This document shows, one piece after another, positions 46,837 to 55,843 of a DNA stretch of 64,000 nucleotides (within the stretch, counting starts at the first letter, position 1; every line of letters begins with the position of its first letter). Made by a program: the position numbers and the translations under genes. Where the stretch lies: assembly GCF_921293095.1 (NCBI RefSeq), contig NC_060246.1, forward strand, positions 12,356,001 to 12,420,000, written 5' to 3'. Under the pieces are notes generated by a model, which saw only the letters and a program-made list of their open reading frames with translations, had not been told where the DNA came from and did no database searches. Origin of the DNA: Ischnura elegans (lineage: Eukaryota > Arthropoda > Insecta > Odonata > Coenagrionidae).

Positions 46837-47862
46837 ATGTCTCTGAATAGGTCACCCGTTGCCGGAGTCGAAAATGCCGGTGAGTGCGAGGCTCTCGTGG
46901 CCCGCATTGCCGCGTTGGAGACGATGGTGCGGGAACTTCGGGCTCAGTTGGAAAGGGTGGCTAATACCCCTAAGAGGAATGGTTCTTCGGGTGGTTCTTC
47001 GAAAGATCGCCGTGCCACGGGGGCTGCACGGGTTCGCCCGATTGCAAATACCGGCTGGTCGATCGAGAGCCTTCCTCGTGGTCCATCTCTCGATGAAGGG
47101 GTAACGCCACCCCGTACTACTGAGTTTTGGAGGGTCGTGTCTCGGAGGGACGGTGGTAGAGTCACTCTAAGACGAGGTTTGGGGGATGCTGAGGCTAACC
47201 CCATCCCCGTCTCGAATAGATACCAGTTGCTGTCGGAGGGGAACTCCGAGGTATCTGACGTGCCTACTCCTACCCCGAGACCGGCACCTAGGAAGAGACT
47301 ACAGAGGGAAGGGACGGGAATTTTAGTGATAGGGAGTAGTAACGTCCGCCGTGTGATGGTTCCTTTGCGTGAAAGGGCACGCGACGAGGGTGTGAGCCAG
47401 CGCGTGACGTCTTGGTGCATTCCGGGTGGCGGCGTTCCGCAGGTGACGAAGGCGGTTGGTGCGGCGGTTGTGGACACGAAGTGCTCCAGATTGCGGGTTG
47501 TGGCTCATGTCGGCGTCAATGATGCCACCTTCCGTGGATCTGAGGAAATTCTAGATTCCCTCCGGGATCTGAATGCCGAAGTCAAGCGGGTGGGTGGGAC
47601 CATTGGGGTCGGCATGGAGCTTTCGATCTGTAGTCTTGTCCCGAGGATCGATCGTGGACCCCTGATTTGGAGCCGAGTGGAAGGCATAAATCAGAGGCTG
47701 CGTCAGTTCTGCAAGGATATCGGAGCCTCCTTCGTTGATCTGCGGCCGGTAATCCGATCGTGTCGGAACACTCTGGATCGTTCGGGAGTTCATTACACGG
47801 CCGAGTCAGCGAGGTGTGTAGCGAGTAGAATCTTCGAGCATTGTAGGCCTTTTTTAGGTTAG
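46837..47862 (+). CDS. LINE A ORF1: coiled coil plus SGNH-esterase-like protein
   Basis: The 341-residue protein has a heptad-like N-terminal segment at about 17-41 (CEALVARIAALETMVRELRA), a basic, proline-rich linker at about 42-160, and a C-terminal SGNH/GDSL-hydrolase-like domain at about 160-335. Visible blocks are IGSSNVRR (166-171, nucleophile-type Ser), PGGGV (196-200), HVGVND (224-229) and DRSGVHY (314-320, Asp-His pair). Esterase-type ORF1 domains are known from CR1-clade LINEs. The role is presumed to be RNA and membrane or chaperone-like handling of the LINE particle. The start is the first ATG after the 5' UTR. The last codons contain a T_TTT_TTA slippery site leading into ORF2. 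Confidence 0.9.
   Translation: MSLNRSPVAGVENAGECEALVARIAALETMVRELRAQLERVANTPKRNGSSGGSSKDRRATGAARVRPIANTGWSIESLPRGPSLDEGVTPPRTTEFWRVVSRRDGGRVTLRRGLGDAEANPIPVSNRYQLLSEGNSEVSDVPTPTPRPAPRKRLQREGTGILVIGSSNVRRVMVPLRERARDEGVSQRVTSWCIPGGGVPQVTKAVGAAVVDTKCSRLRVVAHVGVNDATFRGSEEILDSLRDLNAEVKRVGGTIGVGMELSICSLVPRIDRGPLIWSRVEGINQRLRQFCKDIGASFVDLRPVIRSCRNTLDRSGVHYTAESARCVASRIFEHCRPFLG
47850..47856 (+). promoter_or_regulatory. Putative -1 frameshift site, LINE A
   Basis: ORF1 ends ..CCT TTT TTA GGT TAG. The heptamer T TTT TTA sits in zero-frame register (X XXY YYZ), the same heptamer as HIV-1 gag-pol. A -1 slip continues AGG TTA GTG AGT AGG, which is exactly the ORF2 frame, without a stop. ORF2 has no ATG until 47889. 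No stimulating pseudoknot could be proven by eye. Confidence 0.6.
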
Positions 47863-50726
47863 TGAGTAGGGCAGAGTGTAGGGTAGATATGGGTATAGTA
47901 AATCGTGGGGTAAAAGGTTCCGTCCAAACAGCAATAAAGCGTTCAAAACGTCAAAATAGCCCTAGTGAAAATAGTGATAGAGCATCACAAAAATCAAATA
48001 TAGCATGCAATGAGAAACTTAAATTATCAGGAAAGTCCACAAAACCGTGTATAAAAGAAGCTTTATCGATCGTAGTTGTAAATTGCCGTAGTATTAAGAA
48101 CAAAGTTGCTGATTTCCACCATTTAATTCTAAATACAGAAGCTGATGTAATCATAGGAACTGAAAGTTGGCTATCGGATGAAATACACGACCGAGAGATC
48201 TTCCCGAAATCATATTACATATACAGAAAGGACCGTAAAACGAGAACAGGAGGAGGAGTATTCATTGCCGTCAAGGATGAGATCAAAAGCAGAGCCGAGA
48301 ATTTTGGAGATAGTGCATTGGAAAGTGTTTGGTGCTCAATCGAATGCTCAGCTAAGAGATACTTTATATGCGCATATTATAGACCACCAGATTCAAGCAT
48401 AGATTCAGTTTTAGAGTTAGATAACCAGATAAGACGTTTTACTTCTCAGAAAAATCGTAGTAGTGTCATAATTGGCGGCGATTTTAATGTTCCATCAATC
48501 GATTGGGAAAAATACTGTTTTAAAAATGGAGGGAAAGACAAGGACCTGTGCGAAACTTTGCTATACTCATTCTATTCCAATTCCTTGACTCAGCTAGTAG
48601 ATACACCAACCAGGGGTAACAACATACTAGACCTATTAGCAACGAATATTCCAGAGTGCGTTATCAGAACTGAGGCTGTGGCTGGTATAAGTGACCACAA
48701 GGCAGTGCATGGAAAGTTTCGTATCGTCTCCGATAGAAAACCTGTGTCAAGAAGAAGGGTCTATTTATACCATAAAGCGAATTTTGAAGGGTTAAAGCAG
48801 TACTTGACGAACTCATTCACTGTTTTCAAAGACGCCACTCTCAATCTTGGGGTAAACGAAGCATGGAAGAATTTCATTAGTATTATGCAGAAAGCCGTGG
48901 ATAAAACGATTCCCAGTAAGTTAAAACGTTTTAATACTGAACCGAGATGGTACAATGCTAAAGTCCGTAAAGCTCTTAAGCGACAGAGAGCAATTCACGC
49001 TAAAATAAAAAAGATACATGCGGGACTTACCTGTGAGAAAATACAAGAAATGCGTGAAGATTATAAAAAATTGAAAAAAGAGACGAAAAAAACACTTAGG
49101 GAGGCGTTGAGTGAATTCAAAACAAAAATATTGGGCGAATATTTAGATGACAACTCTAAGGCTTTCTGGTCATATGTGAGGGAGGTACAGGGAAATTGCG
49201 CTACAGTCTCTTCACTCATTAATGAACGTGGCGAAAGAGTGACGAACAATCGAGATAAAGCTAATCTCTTAAATAACTTTTTCCATAGTATCTTCTCTAA
49301 TTTCACGACCAATATGTCAACACCTCTACCTCGACTCTACCAAGAGCAGATGCCGTCTATCTGTATTTCAAACAGTGGTTTAGAAAAACAACTCAGCTCT
49401 ATTGATCCAAAGAAATCGACAGGCACTGATCTCATTCCAGCTCGAGTGTATAAGGAATCAGCGTCAGAGATAGCGCCTTACTTGAAGATAGTGTTCGAAA
49501 AATCTCTAGCAGAACACACAGTCCCTAACGATTGGAAAACAGCGAACGTCACGCCTATATTTAAAGGTGGGGATAGGGAAAAGCCTAGTAACTACCGTCC
49601 AATTTCACTTACTTCCATTTCTTGCAAAATATTGGAACATATTATTTTCAGTTCGATAATGGCTCATCTTGATAGCCAAAATCTGTTAGCAAAAGAGCAG
49701 CACGGGTTTAGAAAAGGGAGATCTTGTGAAACTCAACTTACTCTCTTCGTTCACGATATCTTATCCGCGGGTGACAGATATGTTCAAGTCGACGCCATAT
49801 TTTTAGACTTCAGAAAAGCATTCGATAAGGTTCCGCATTTAAAGCTGATTCAAAAGTTGAAAGCATACGGCATAGATACACACGTTATTGGTTGGATAAA
49901 AGATTTCCTAAAGGATCGCGAACAGAGAGTTGTTTTGGATGGAGTTAGCTCGGATACAATTCAAGTTACCTCAGGCGTACCCCAAGGAAGTGTTATCGGC
50001 CCTCTTTTGTTCCTTCTTTACATTAACGATATAACCACCGTGGTCACGAGCAAAATCCGCCTCTTCGCAGATGATGTAGTGGTATACCGTGAAATTTACG
50101 ACCTTAGCGATAGATTAGCATTACAAAAGGACCTCGTTGCCGTAAATGACTGGTGCAGTACTTGGGAGTTAGAATTAAATCTTGAAAAGAGTATGGTGAT
50201 GAATTTTTGGGAAAAGGATATATCTTCAAGAAGGAGCTACACCGCTAACGGGATTCCACTACCAAATACCGAATTCGTTAAATACTTGGGGGTCACCAAT
50301 ACCCGGGATCTTTCGTGGAGTAAGCACATACGTGAAGTATGCGGGAAAGCTAACCGTAAACTTGGATTTGTAAAAAGAATTCTCGGTAAATGCCCAAAAA
50401 AGGTGAAAGAAATAAGCTACCTGACTCTAGTGAGGCCTCACTTGGAATATGCTGCTAGCGTGTGGGATCCTTACGAGGTAGGACTAATAGGTGAAATTAA
50501 TCGAGTACAGCGCAGGGCGGCCAGATTTGTGATGAGTTGTTACGACAAAAAGTGCAGCGTTTCAAGTATGTTAAACGAGTTAGGATGGGAATCTTTACAG
50601 GAGCGTAGATCGAAGTATAGGCTTAACTTACTTAGGAAACTCGAAGAAGATATTTTCTCAGACGACGTGAATCATATCCTTCGTTTACCATCGTACTATA
50701 GTAGACGCGATCATGAGAAAAAATAA
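47862..50726 (+). CDS. LINE A ORF2: endonuclease and reverse transcriptase
   Basis: The frame of 954 codons holds an AP endonuclease (VVNCRSIKNK about 72, GTESWL about 102, GGGVFIAV about 130, YYRPP about 171, GDFNVPSIDW about 206, SDHKAV about 281) and a reverse transcriptase (NYRPISLTSISCKILE about 577, DAIFLDFRKAFDKVPH about 644, QGSVIGPLLFLLYINDI about 707, LFADDVVVY about 735, KYLGV about 806). It cleaves target DNA and copies LINE RNA there. The coordinate start is a GTG; the first ATG is at 47889, and a -1 shift from ORF1 is the likelier entry. The frame closes early at a run of six A (about 50718); with one more A it would run 36 codons further to a stop at 50833, as in the sister copies. 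Confidence 0.9.
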   Translation: MSRAECRVDMGIVNRGVKGSVQTAIKRSKRQNSPSENSDRASQKSNIACNEKLKLSGKSTKPCIKEALSIVVVNCRSIKNKVADFHHLILNTEADVIIGTESWLSDEIHDREIFPKSYYIYRKDRKTRTGGGVFIAVKDEIKSRAENFGDSALESVWCSIECSAKRYFICAYYRPPDSSIDSVLELDNQIRRFTSQKNRSSVIIGGDFNVPSIDWEKYCFKNGGKDKDLCETLLYSFYSNSLTQLVDTPTRGNNILDLLATNIPECVIRTEAVAGISDHKAVHGKFRIVSDRKPVSRRRVYLYHKANFEGLKQYLTNSFTVFKDATLNLGVNEAWKNFISIMQKAVDKTIPSKLKRFNTEPRWYNAKVRKALKRQRAIHAKIKKIHAGLTCEKIQEMREDYKKLKKETKKTLREALSEFKTKILGEYLDDNSKAFWSYVREVQGNCATVSSLINERGERVTNNRDKANLLNNFFHSIFSNFTTNMSTPLPRLYQEQMPSICISNSGLEKQLSSIDPKKSTGTDLIPARVYKESASEIAPYLKIVFEKSLAEHTVPNDWKTANVTPIFKGGDREKPSNYRPISLTSISCKILEHIIFSSIMAHLDSQNLLAKEQHGFRKGRSCETQLTLFVHDILSAGDRYVQVDAIFLDFRKAFDKVPHLKLIQKLKAYGIDTHVIGWIKDFLKDREQRVVLDGVSSDTIQVTSGVPQGSVIGPLLFLLYINDITTVVTSKIRLFADDVVVYREIYDLSDRLALQKDLVAVNDWCSTWELELNLEKSMVMNFWEKDISSRRSYTANGIPLPNTEFVKYLGVTNTRDLSWSKHIREVCGKANRKLGFVKRILGKCPKKVKEISYLTLVRPHLEYAASVWDPYEVGLIGEINRVQRRAARFVMSCYDKKCSVSSMLNELGWESLQERRSKYRLNLLRKLEEDIFSDDVNHILRLPSYYSRRDHEKK

Positions 50727-51003
50727 AAGAAATAGACTGCAAAACAGAGAGATTTAAAATGTCATTCTTCCCTCGTACTATTAAGGATAGCAATGTTGTC
50801 TCAATTGAAAGGATTAATGGCAACGCTCGCTAGGATCACCCATTGCATGTTTTTTCGTAGTTCTAACCTTGCATGTATTTGCTCTAGGAATTACTAACCA
50901 TTAGCAATTTTTTTATGAATAAGCATGTACATTTTTCTAGTGTGCGTAATGTTTCTTTGACTGTGTGGTGTGCATGTGGCGGTCCTCTTGCATGCTGCAT
51001 GTT

Positions 51004-51080
51004 GGTGATTGGTCACCCCCTGCCAAACACCCTATAGGTGGCTCGCAGGGTATTATGTAGATGTAGATGTAGATGTAGAT
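51004..51080 (+). promoter_or_regulatory. LINE A 3' hairpins and tail
   Basis: GGTGA-TTGG-TCACC (51004-51017) is followed by CCCTGC...GCAGGG (51018-51050) enclosing CACC-CTATA-GGTG. A (ATGTAG)n tail follows. The stems recur in every copy with a preserved 3' end in the window, while loops vary, as expected for the RNA structure that the reverse transcriptase recognises. Confidence 0.65.
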
Positions 51081-51099
51081 TTGAAAGCATTTGATTAGC

Positions 51100-52500
51100 A
51101 TCTTATGTAGACAGGGATTGTCATCGGTCTCGGGTGAGTTTTCGGAAGGCTCCGTGAACACGCTCTTAAAGTAGGAATTTAATAAATTGGCTTTATCGTA
51201 ACTGCTTGTCAACACATCTCCATTGTCGTTTCTCAGCGAACATACGGTAGATCGTTTACCTTGAACTTCCCTAACATATGACCAAAATGCTTTTGGGTTA
51301 TCCTGTAACTGCTCTACTAGTGTTTTTCTTTTAAAATTCGTGAACGCATTCCTGAACGCTTCCTTCGTGGCGGCTTTAGTCATCCTATATTTTTTAATTA
51401 TTAGCTCGCGTTCATTAGCGGATAAATCCGTGCTAACTTTTTTCATTTTAGCATGACACGCTCTCTGTCGCCTCAATGATTTTCTCACTTCCGCGTCGTA
51501 CCATCTCGGTTCGCTGCCTTCTTTTACTATTTTACTAGGGATGTAGCTATTTATTCCCGAAGTTACGAGCGAAAGAAAAGCTTTCCAAGTATTCTCTACA
51601 TTTAACTTTAATACTGATTCTTGAAACTCGGGGAAAGCATTTTTCATATGACTCTTAACCCCATCAAAATTAGCTCTTTTAAAAATGAAAACTTTACGCT
51701 CTTTTTTAAAGTTTACAGCGGTATTTAGAGAAAACTTTGCAGTTACTACCCTATGGTCACTTATTCCTTCGACAGTGCCAACGTTTATTACCTGATGTGG
51801 TATATTTGTCGCTAATAAATCAAGAATATTTTCTCCTCTGTTTGGTGCGGATGCTATTTGAAACAATGAATTAGATGTGAAAGTGTGTAATAAAGCCTCG
51901 CAGATCACTTTATCCCTCCCACCAGGAATGAAGCTATAAGTCTCCCAATCTATAGAAGGTACGTTGAAATCTCCACCCACAATCAAGTTTCTTTCAGGAT
52001 ACTTGGATGCTACGCTGTTTATTTGATTTTGGAAATCCAACATTGACGTTATATCTGAGTTAGGTGGTCTGTAATACGAACATAATAAAATAGTTTTGAA
52101 TTTTGGACATTTAATTAAACACCACACAGATTCAACGCTGGTCTCAGTTACGGTTATCGCTTGGCTGACGATAGAATTCTTTACAGCTATAAAAACTCCG
52201 CCCCAACTCGATAAATTCTATCTTTCCGATAAACAGTGAACGATTTTGGGAAGATCTCATTGTCAGAATCATCATCTGTTAGCCAACTTTCTGTTCCAAA
52301 AATGACGTTACACTTCGTACTATGAATTAAATGGTGGAATTCGGGAATCTTATTTCTTAAACTACGGCAATTAACCACAGCCACGTTTAAAACTTCGGAA
52401 GTAGTAATATTGCGATTCGGGAATAATTCTGATTTGCTTTTGTCGAATAGACTATTCACAGGCTCTATACCGCTGATAAATGGAAATGCATGTCTTATTG
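51100..52500 (-). mobile_element. CR1-like LINE B, endonuclease part
   Basis: The minus strand reads the ORF2 N-terminal part: NVAVVNCRSLRNK, GTESWL, YYRPPNSD, GGDFNVPSIDW, SDHRVV, then the linker, ending HKM at about 51100. One missing base near 52195 splits the frame. It continues into the 3' part at 46179-44665 across LINE A. The right edge near 52500 meets the GC-rich probable rRNA spacer. It matches 52861-53930 almost perfectly. Its true 5' end is probably 55640-57300. Confidence 0.85.
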
Positions 52501-52504
52501 ACAC

Positions 52505-52678
52505 ACTACTACACGCGACATAGCGCGCAGGCATTCGGAACGTCGGGGATTCTCCCCGCATCGTTTCGGTGACCGGTGGGCTTGATTTGAAGAAAAACGG
52601 AGGAGAAGGTACGGAACGAAAAATCGAAAAAGCGCGGCCTCGGACCGATCATGTCGGCGGGGAACGGAACGATACGCG
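52505..52678 (+). other. Probable 5' external transcribed spacer of rDNA
   Basis: A GC-rich stretch directly upstream of, and continuous with, the 18S 5' end. Its composition changes sharply from the LINE sequence on its left. The identification rests on position alone, because spacers are not conserved. The left edge is uncertain by about 40 bp. Confidence 0.5.
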
Positions 52679-52853
52679 CTCCCTGGTTGATCCTGCCAGT
52701 AGTCATATGCTTGTCTCAAAGATTAAGCCATGCATGTCTCAGTACAAACCGCTTTAAGGCGAAACCGCGAATGGCTCATTAAATCAGTTATGGTTCCTTG
52801 GATCTTACCCACGCTTACATGGATAACTGTGGTAATTCTAGAGCTAATACATG
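52679..52853 (+). rRNA. 18S rRNA 5' end fragment (about 175 nt)
   Basis: Starts CCTGGTTGATCCTGCCAGTA, continues CATATGCTTGTCTCAAAGAT, GGCTCATTAAATCAGTTATG, GATAACTGTGGTAATTCTAG and AGCTAATACATG, the near-universal first 170 nt of eukaryotic 18S. It stops there and joins a LINE after seven extra bases. It is not part of an rDNA array, because LINE sequence lies on both sides. It is a retro-inserted fragment, not a working gene. Confidence 0.95.
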
Positions 52854-55397
52854 AACTTTTTCAGCCAAGCGATAACCGTAACTGAGACCAGCGTTGAATC
52901 TGTGTGGTGTTTAATTAAATGTCCAAAATTCAAAACTATTTTATTATGTTCGTATTACAGACCACCTAACTCAGATATAACGTCAATGTTGGATTTTCAA
53001 AATCAAATAAACAGCGTAGCATCCAAGTATCCTGAAAGAAACTTGATTGTGGGTGGAGATTTCAACGTACCTTCTATAGATTGGGAGACTTATAGCTTCA
53101 TTCCTGGTGGGAGGGATAAAGTGATCTGCGAGGCTTTATTACACACTTTCACATCTAATTCATTGTTTCAAATAGCATCCGCACCGAACAGAGGAGAAAA
53201 TATTCTTGATTTATTAGCGACAAATATACCACATCAGGTAATAAACGTTGGCACTGTCGAAGGAATAAGTGACCATAGGGTAGTAACTGCAAAGTTTTCT
53301 CTAAATACCGCTGTAAACTTTAAAAAAGAGCGTAAAGTTTTCATTTTTAAAAGAGCTAATTTTGATGGGTTTAAGAGTCATATGAAAAATGCTTTCCCCG
53401 AGTTTCAAGAATCAGTATTAAAGTTAAATGTAGAGAATACTTGGAAAGCTTTTCTTTCGCTCGTAACTTCGGGAATAAATAGCTACATCCCTAGTAAAAT
53501 AGTAAAAGAAGGCAGCGAACCGAGATGGTACGACGCGGAAGTGAGAAAATCATTGAGGCGACAGAGAGCGTGTCATGCTAAAATGAAAAAAGTCAGCACG
53601 GATTTATCCGCTAATGAACGCGAGCTAATAATTAAAAAATATAGGATGACTAAAGCCGCCACGAAGGAAGCGTTCAGGAATGCGTTCACGAATTTTAAAA
53701 GAAAAACACTAGTAGAGCAGTTACAGGATAACCCAAAAGCATTTTGGTCATATGTTAGGGAAGTTCAAGGTAAACGATCTACCGTATGTTCGCTGAGAAA
53801 CGACAATGGAGATGTGTTGACAAGCAGTTACGATAAAGCCAATTTATTAAATTCCTACTTTAAGAGCGTGTTCACGGAGCCTTCCGAAAACTCACCCGAG
53901 ACCGATGACAATCCCTGTATTCATAAGATGCCAGCTATTGACATTAGTACGCTCGGAATAGAAAATATATTGAAATCGCTTAGTCCAAATAAATCACCTG
54001 GTCCAGACGAAATCCCTTCTCGCGTATATAAAGAACTAGCCTCAGAACTTGCCCCCTACTTGCAGTTAATATTCAGTAAATCCATCAAGCAACACGAAGT
54101 ACCTAATGACTGGAAAATCGCTAATGTAACGCCTATATTTAAAAGTGGAGACAAGGAACAGCCATCTAATTACAGGCCGATATCTTTAACGTCCATCTCT
54201 TGCAAAGTCCTTGAACACATCGTAGTCAGCTCGGTAATGAAACACCTAGACGCGCAAAACTTATTAATGGGAAATCAACATGGATTCAGGAAAAGCAGAT
54301 CGTGCGAAACTCAGTTAGCGCTTTTCGCCCACGATATTTTAGTCTCCGGGGAAGACAACATTCCAGTAGACGCGATTTTTCTTGATTTCAAAAAGGCATT
54401 TGATAAAGTACCCCACGGAAAGTTAATAATAAAACTGAAATCTTATGGTCTAGACGAAGATGTCATTTCCTGGATTAGAGAATTTTTGAGCAACCGCGTC
54501 CAAAGAGTAGTATTAGACGGTGCAGTCTCCAATGAGGTTAGAGTGACTTCTGGCGTTCCTCAGGGTAGTGTCATTGGCCCACTCCTATTCCTTCTTTATA
54601 TAAACGACATTGGCGAAGTAGTGCTGAGTAAGTTACGATTATTTGCAGACGACGCTGTAGTTTACAGAGAAATTCGTTCCAGCAAAGATATAGATGAACT
54701 AACGAATGACCTTGCTGCTATCCAAGCTTGGTGCGATGCTTGGCAGTTAGAACTAAATTTGGAAAAATGCGTCGTAATGAATTTCTGGAAGAAGAATAAC
54801 TCCCTACAGCGTAACTATGTCATTCGGGGCGCGCAGTTAAAGGCAGTTGAATCTGTGAAATATCTAGGGGTTAGACTCAATAATGATCTATCGTGGAATA
54901 AACATATTCGAGAAATAACCGGTCAAGCTAATCGTAAAATGGGTTTTGTTAAAAGAATATTAGGAAAGTGCGACGACAAAGTGAGAGAAATTAGCTACTT
55001 TTCCCTCGTTAGACCACATTTGGAATACGCTGCCAGTGTTTGGGACCCTCATGAAAAAGGCTTAATAACAGAGTTAGAACGCGTGCAAAGAAGAGCTGCC
55101 AGGTATGTGAAAGGTCGTTACGATAGTCTTGTTAGTGTAACTGACCTCTTACATAAACTCGGATGGGAATCTCTGTCGGACCGTAGATTGAAAAATAGAC
55201 TAAACCTTTTAGATAAATTCAAGAGCAGTGTCTTTTCTGACGAAGTTAACCATATCTTGCGGACACCAACGTACTACGGAAGATCAGATCATATAAATAA
55301 AATAAGAGAGATAGATTGCAGAACAGACAGATTCCGAATGTCATTTTTTCCACGATCAATAAGAGATTATAACGGCAGCAATAGAGCGCGTAAATAG
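52851..55397 (+). CDS. Chimeric LINE ORF2 starting inside the 18S fragment
   Basis: An 848-residue frame whose ATG is the last three bases of the 18S fragment (AATACATG). It then reads NFFSQAITVTETSVESVWC and continues in frame through the rest of ORF2. The endonuclease lacks its first third (no NCRS, GTESWL or GGGVF blocks) but keeps YYRPPNSD, GDFNVPSIDW and SDHRVV. The RT is complete: NYRPISLTSISCKVLE, DAIFLDFKKAFDKVPH, QGSVIGPLLFLLYINDI, LFADDAVVYRE, KYLGV, ending NGSNRARK. No stop or frameshift is seen, so the insertion is young. The endonuclease is probably inactive; nothing shows that it is transcribed. Confidence 0.8.
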   Translation: MNFFSQAITVTETSVESVWCLIKCPKFKTILLCSYYRPPNSDITSMLDFQNQINSVASKYPERNLIVGGDFNVPSIDWETYSFIPGGRDKVICEALLHTFTSNSLFQIASAPNRGENILDLLATNIPHQVINVGTVEGISDHRVVTAKFSLNTAVNFKKERKVFIFKRANFDGFKSHMKNAFPEFQESVLKLNVENTWKAFLSLVTSGINSYIPSKIVKEGSEPRWYDAEVRKSLRRQRACHAKMKKVSTDLSANERELIIKKYRMTKAATKEAFRNAFTNFKRKTLVEQLQDNPKAFWSYVREVQGKRSTVCSLRNDNGDVLTSSYDKANLLNSYFKSVFTEPSENSPETDDNPCIHKMPAIDISTLGIENILKSLSPNKSPGPDEIPSRVYKELASELAPYLQLIFSKSIKQHEVPNDWKIANVTPIFKSGDKEQPSNYRPISLTSISCKVLEHIVVSSVMKHLDAQNLLMGNQHGFRKSRSCETQLALFAHDILVSGEDNIPVDAIFLDFKKAFDKVPHGKLIIKLKSYGLDEDVISWIREFLSNRVQRVVLDGAVSNEVRVTSGVPQGSVIGPLLFLLYINDIGEVVLSKLRLFADDAVVYREIRSSKDIDELTNDLAAIQAWCDAWQLELNLEKCVVMNFWKKNNSLQRNYVIRGAQLKAVESVKYLGVRLNNDLSWNKHIREITGQANRKMGFVKRILGKCDDKVREISYFSLVRPHLEYAASVWDPHEKGLITELERVQRRAARYVKGRYDSLVSVTDLLHKLGWESLSDRRLKNRLNLLDKFKSSVFSDEVNHILRTPTYYGRSDHINKIREIDCRTDRFRMSFFPRSIRDYNGSNRARK

Positions 55398-55636
55398 ATT
55401 GCATGACTTGTAGTGTAGCCTACTAACCTATGTAAAACTTACTGCATGTTTCTGAATTTCTATTCTATATTCTATTTCTAACAGCATATAGTAGTATAGT
55501 TTGTTATTATACGGGACGTTTCTTGGACGGTGTGGTGTGCATGTGGGAGTCCAAATGCATGCTGCATGCTGGTGATTGATCACCCCCTGCCAAACACCCT
55601 AGAGGTGGCTCGCAGGGTAATTTGTAGATGTAGATG
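52861..55636 (+). mobile_element. 5'-truncated CR1-like LINE B', fused to rRNA fragment
   Basis: LINE sequence begins at 52861 (TCAGCCAAGCGATAACC), which matches minus-strand LINE B at about 52172, and ends with two 3' hairpins and a (GTAGAT)n tail at about 55622-55636. It is about 99% identical to LINE B over the shared parts. Its 5' end joins 18S by the seven-base filler AACTTTT. The sense-sense order, rRNA then LINE, is what a template jump from LINE RNA to pre-rRNA during target-primed reverse transcription would leave. Confidence 0.85.
55571..55617 (+). promoter_or_regulatory. LINE B' 3' hairpins
   Basis: GGTGA-TTGA-TCACC (55571-55584), then CCCTGC...GCAGGG (55585-55617) enclosing CACC-CTAGA-GGTG. 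The stems match those of LINE A; the loops differ. Confidence 0.65.
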
Positions 55637-55639
55637 TAC

Positions 55640-55843
55640 CAAAATGACTTGAGCTTTGACTGCCTTTGAACGTGTTGCTCGACTGACGCTTCTCGTGCTT
55701 AAATGTAATACCTGAAACGCTGATTTTTCTCTCTACTTCTCTATTCTCATTTCTGGAAGAATCTTTGTCTGTGAAAAGTTTTGAACTTACCCCTTTATTT
55801 TTCAACCCACTAATATATCTACACTCTGCCCTACTCTCTACTC
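55640..55843 (-). CDS. LINE C ORF2, N-terminal piece
   Basis: The -1 frame after the ORF1 slippery site reads VESRAECR, then LKNKGVSSKLFTDKDSSRNE and on to GSQSSSHFG, open until the LINE B' tail interrupts it. It contains no ATG at all, so it must be entered by frameshift or reinitiation. Apart from ESRAECR it does not resemble the ORF2 start of LINE A. It probably continued into the endonuclease part at 52500-51100 before LINE B' was inserted. Confidence 0.6.

Larger units (their letters stand above)
46180..51082 (+). mobile_element. CR1-like LINE A, nearly full length
   Basis: Contains a 0.65 kb 5' UTR with tandem units, ORF1 (46837-47862), ORF2 (47862-50726), a 3' UTR with two hairpins and a (ATGTAG)n tail at 51055-51080. 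It lies on the plus strand inside minus-strand LINE B, replacing about 188 bp of it, with about 18 bp of extra sequence after the tail and no evident target duplication. ORF1 is open throughout; ORF2 is open except for a slip in an A run near its end. It is the most complete element in the window. Confidence 0.9.

Noticed and set aside
47323-47793. Open frames antisense to ORF1 (also 55859-56195 and 56535-56906)
   Set aside because: Mirror frames of the GC-rich ORF1 sequence; not conserved as proteins between the two copies.
52679-52853. A functional rRNA gene or rDNA array
   Set aside because: Only the first about 175 nt of 18S are present, with LINE sequence on both sides.
44665-55636. LINE B and B' as a single insertion inverted by twin priming
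   Set aside because: Twin priming gives complementary, not overlapping, halves. Here both orientations contain the same 2.6 kb of LINE, so two separate insertions are needed.
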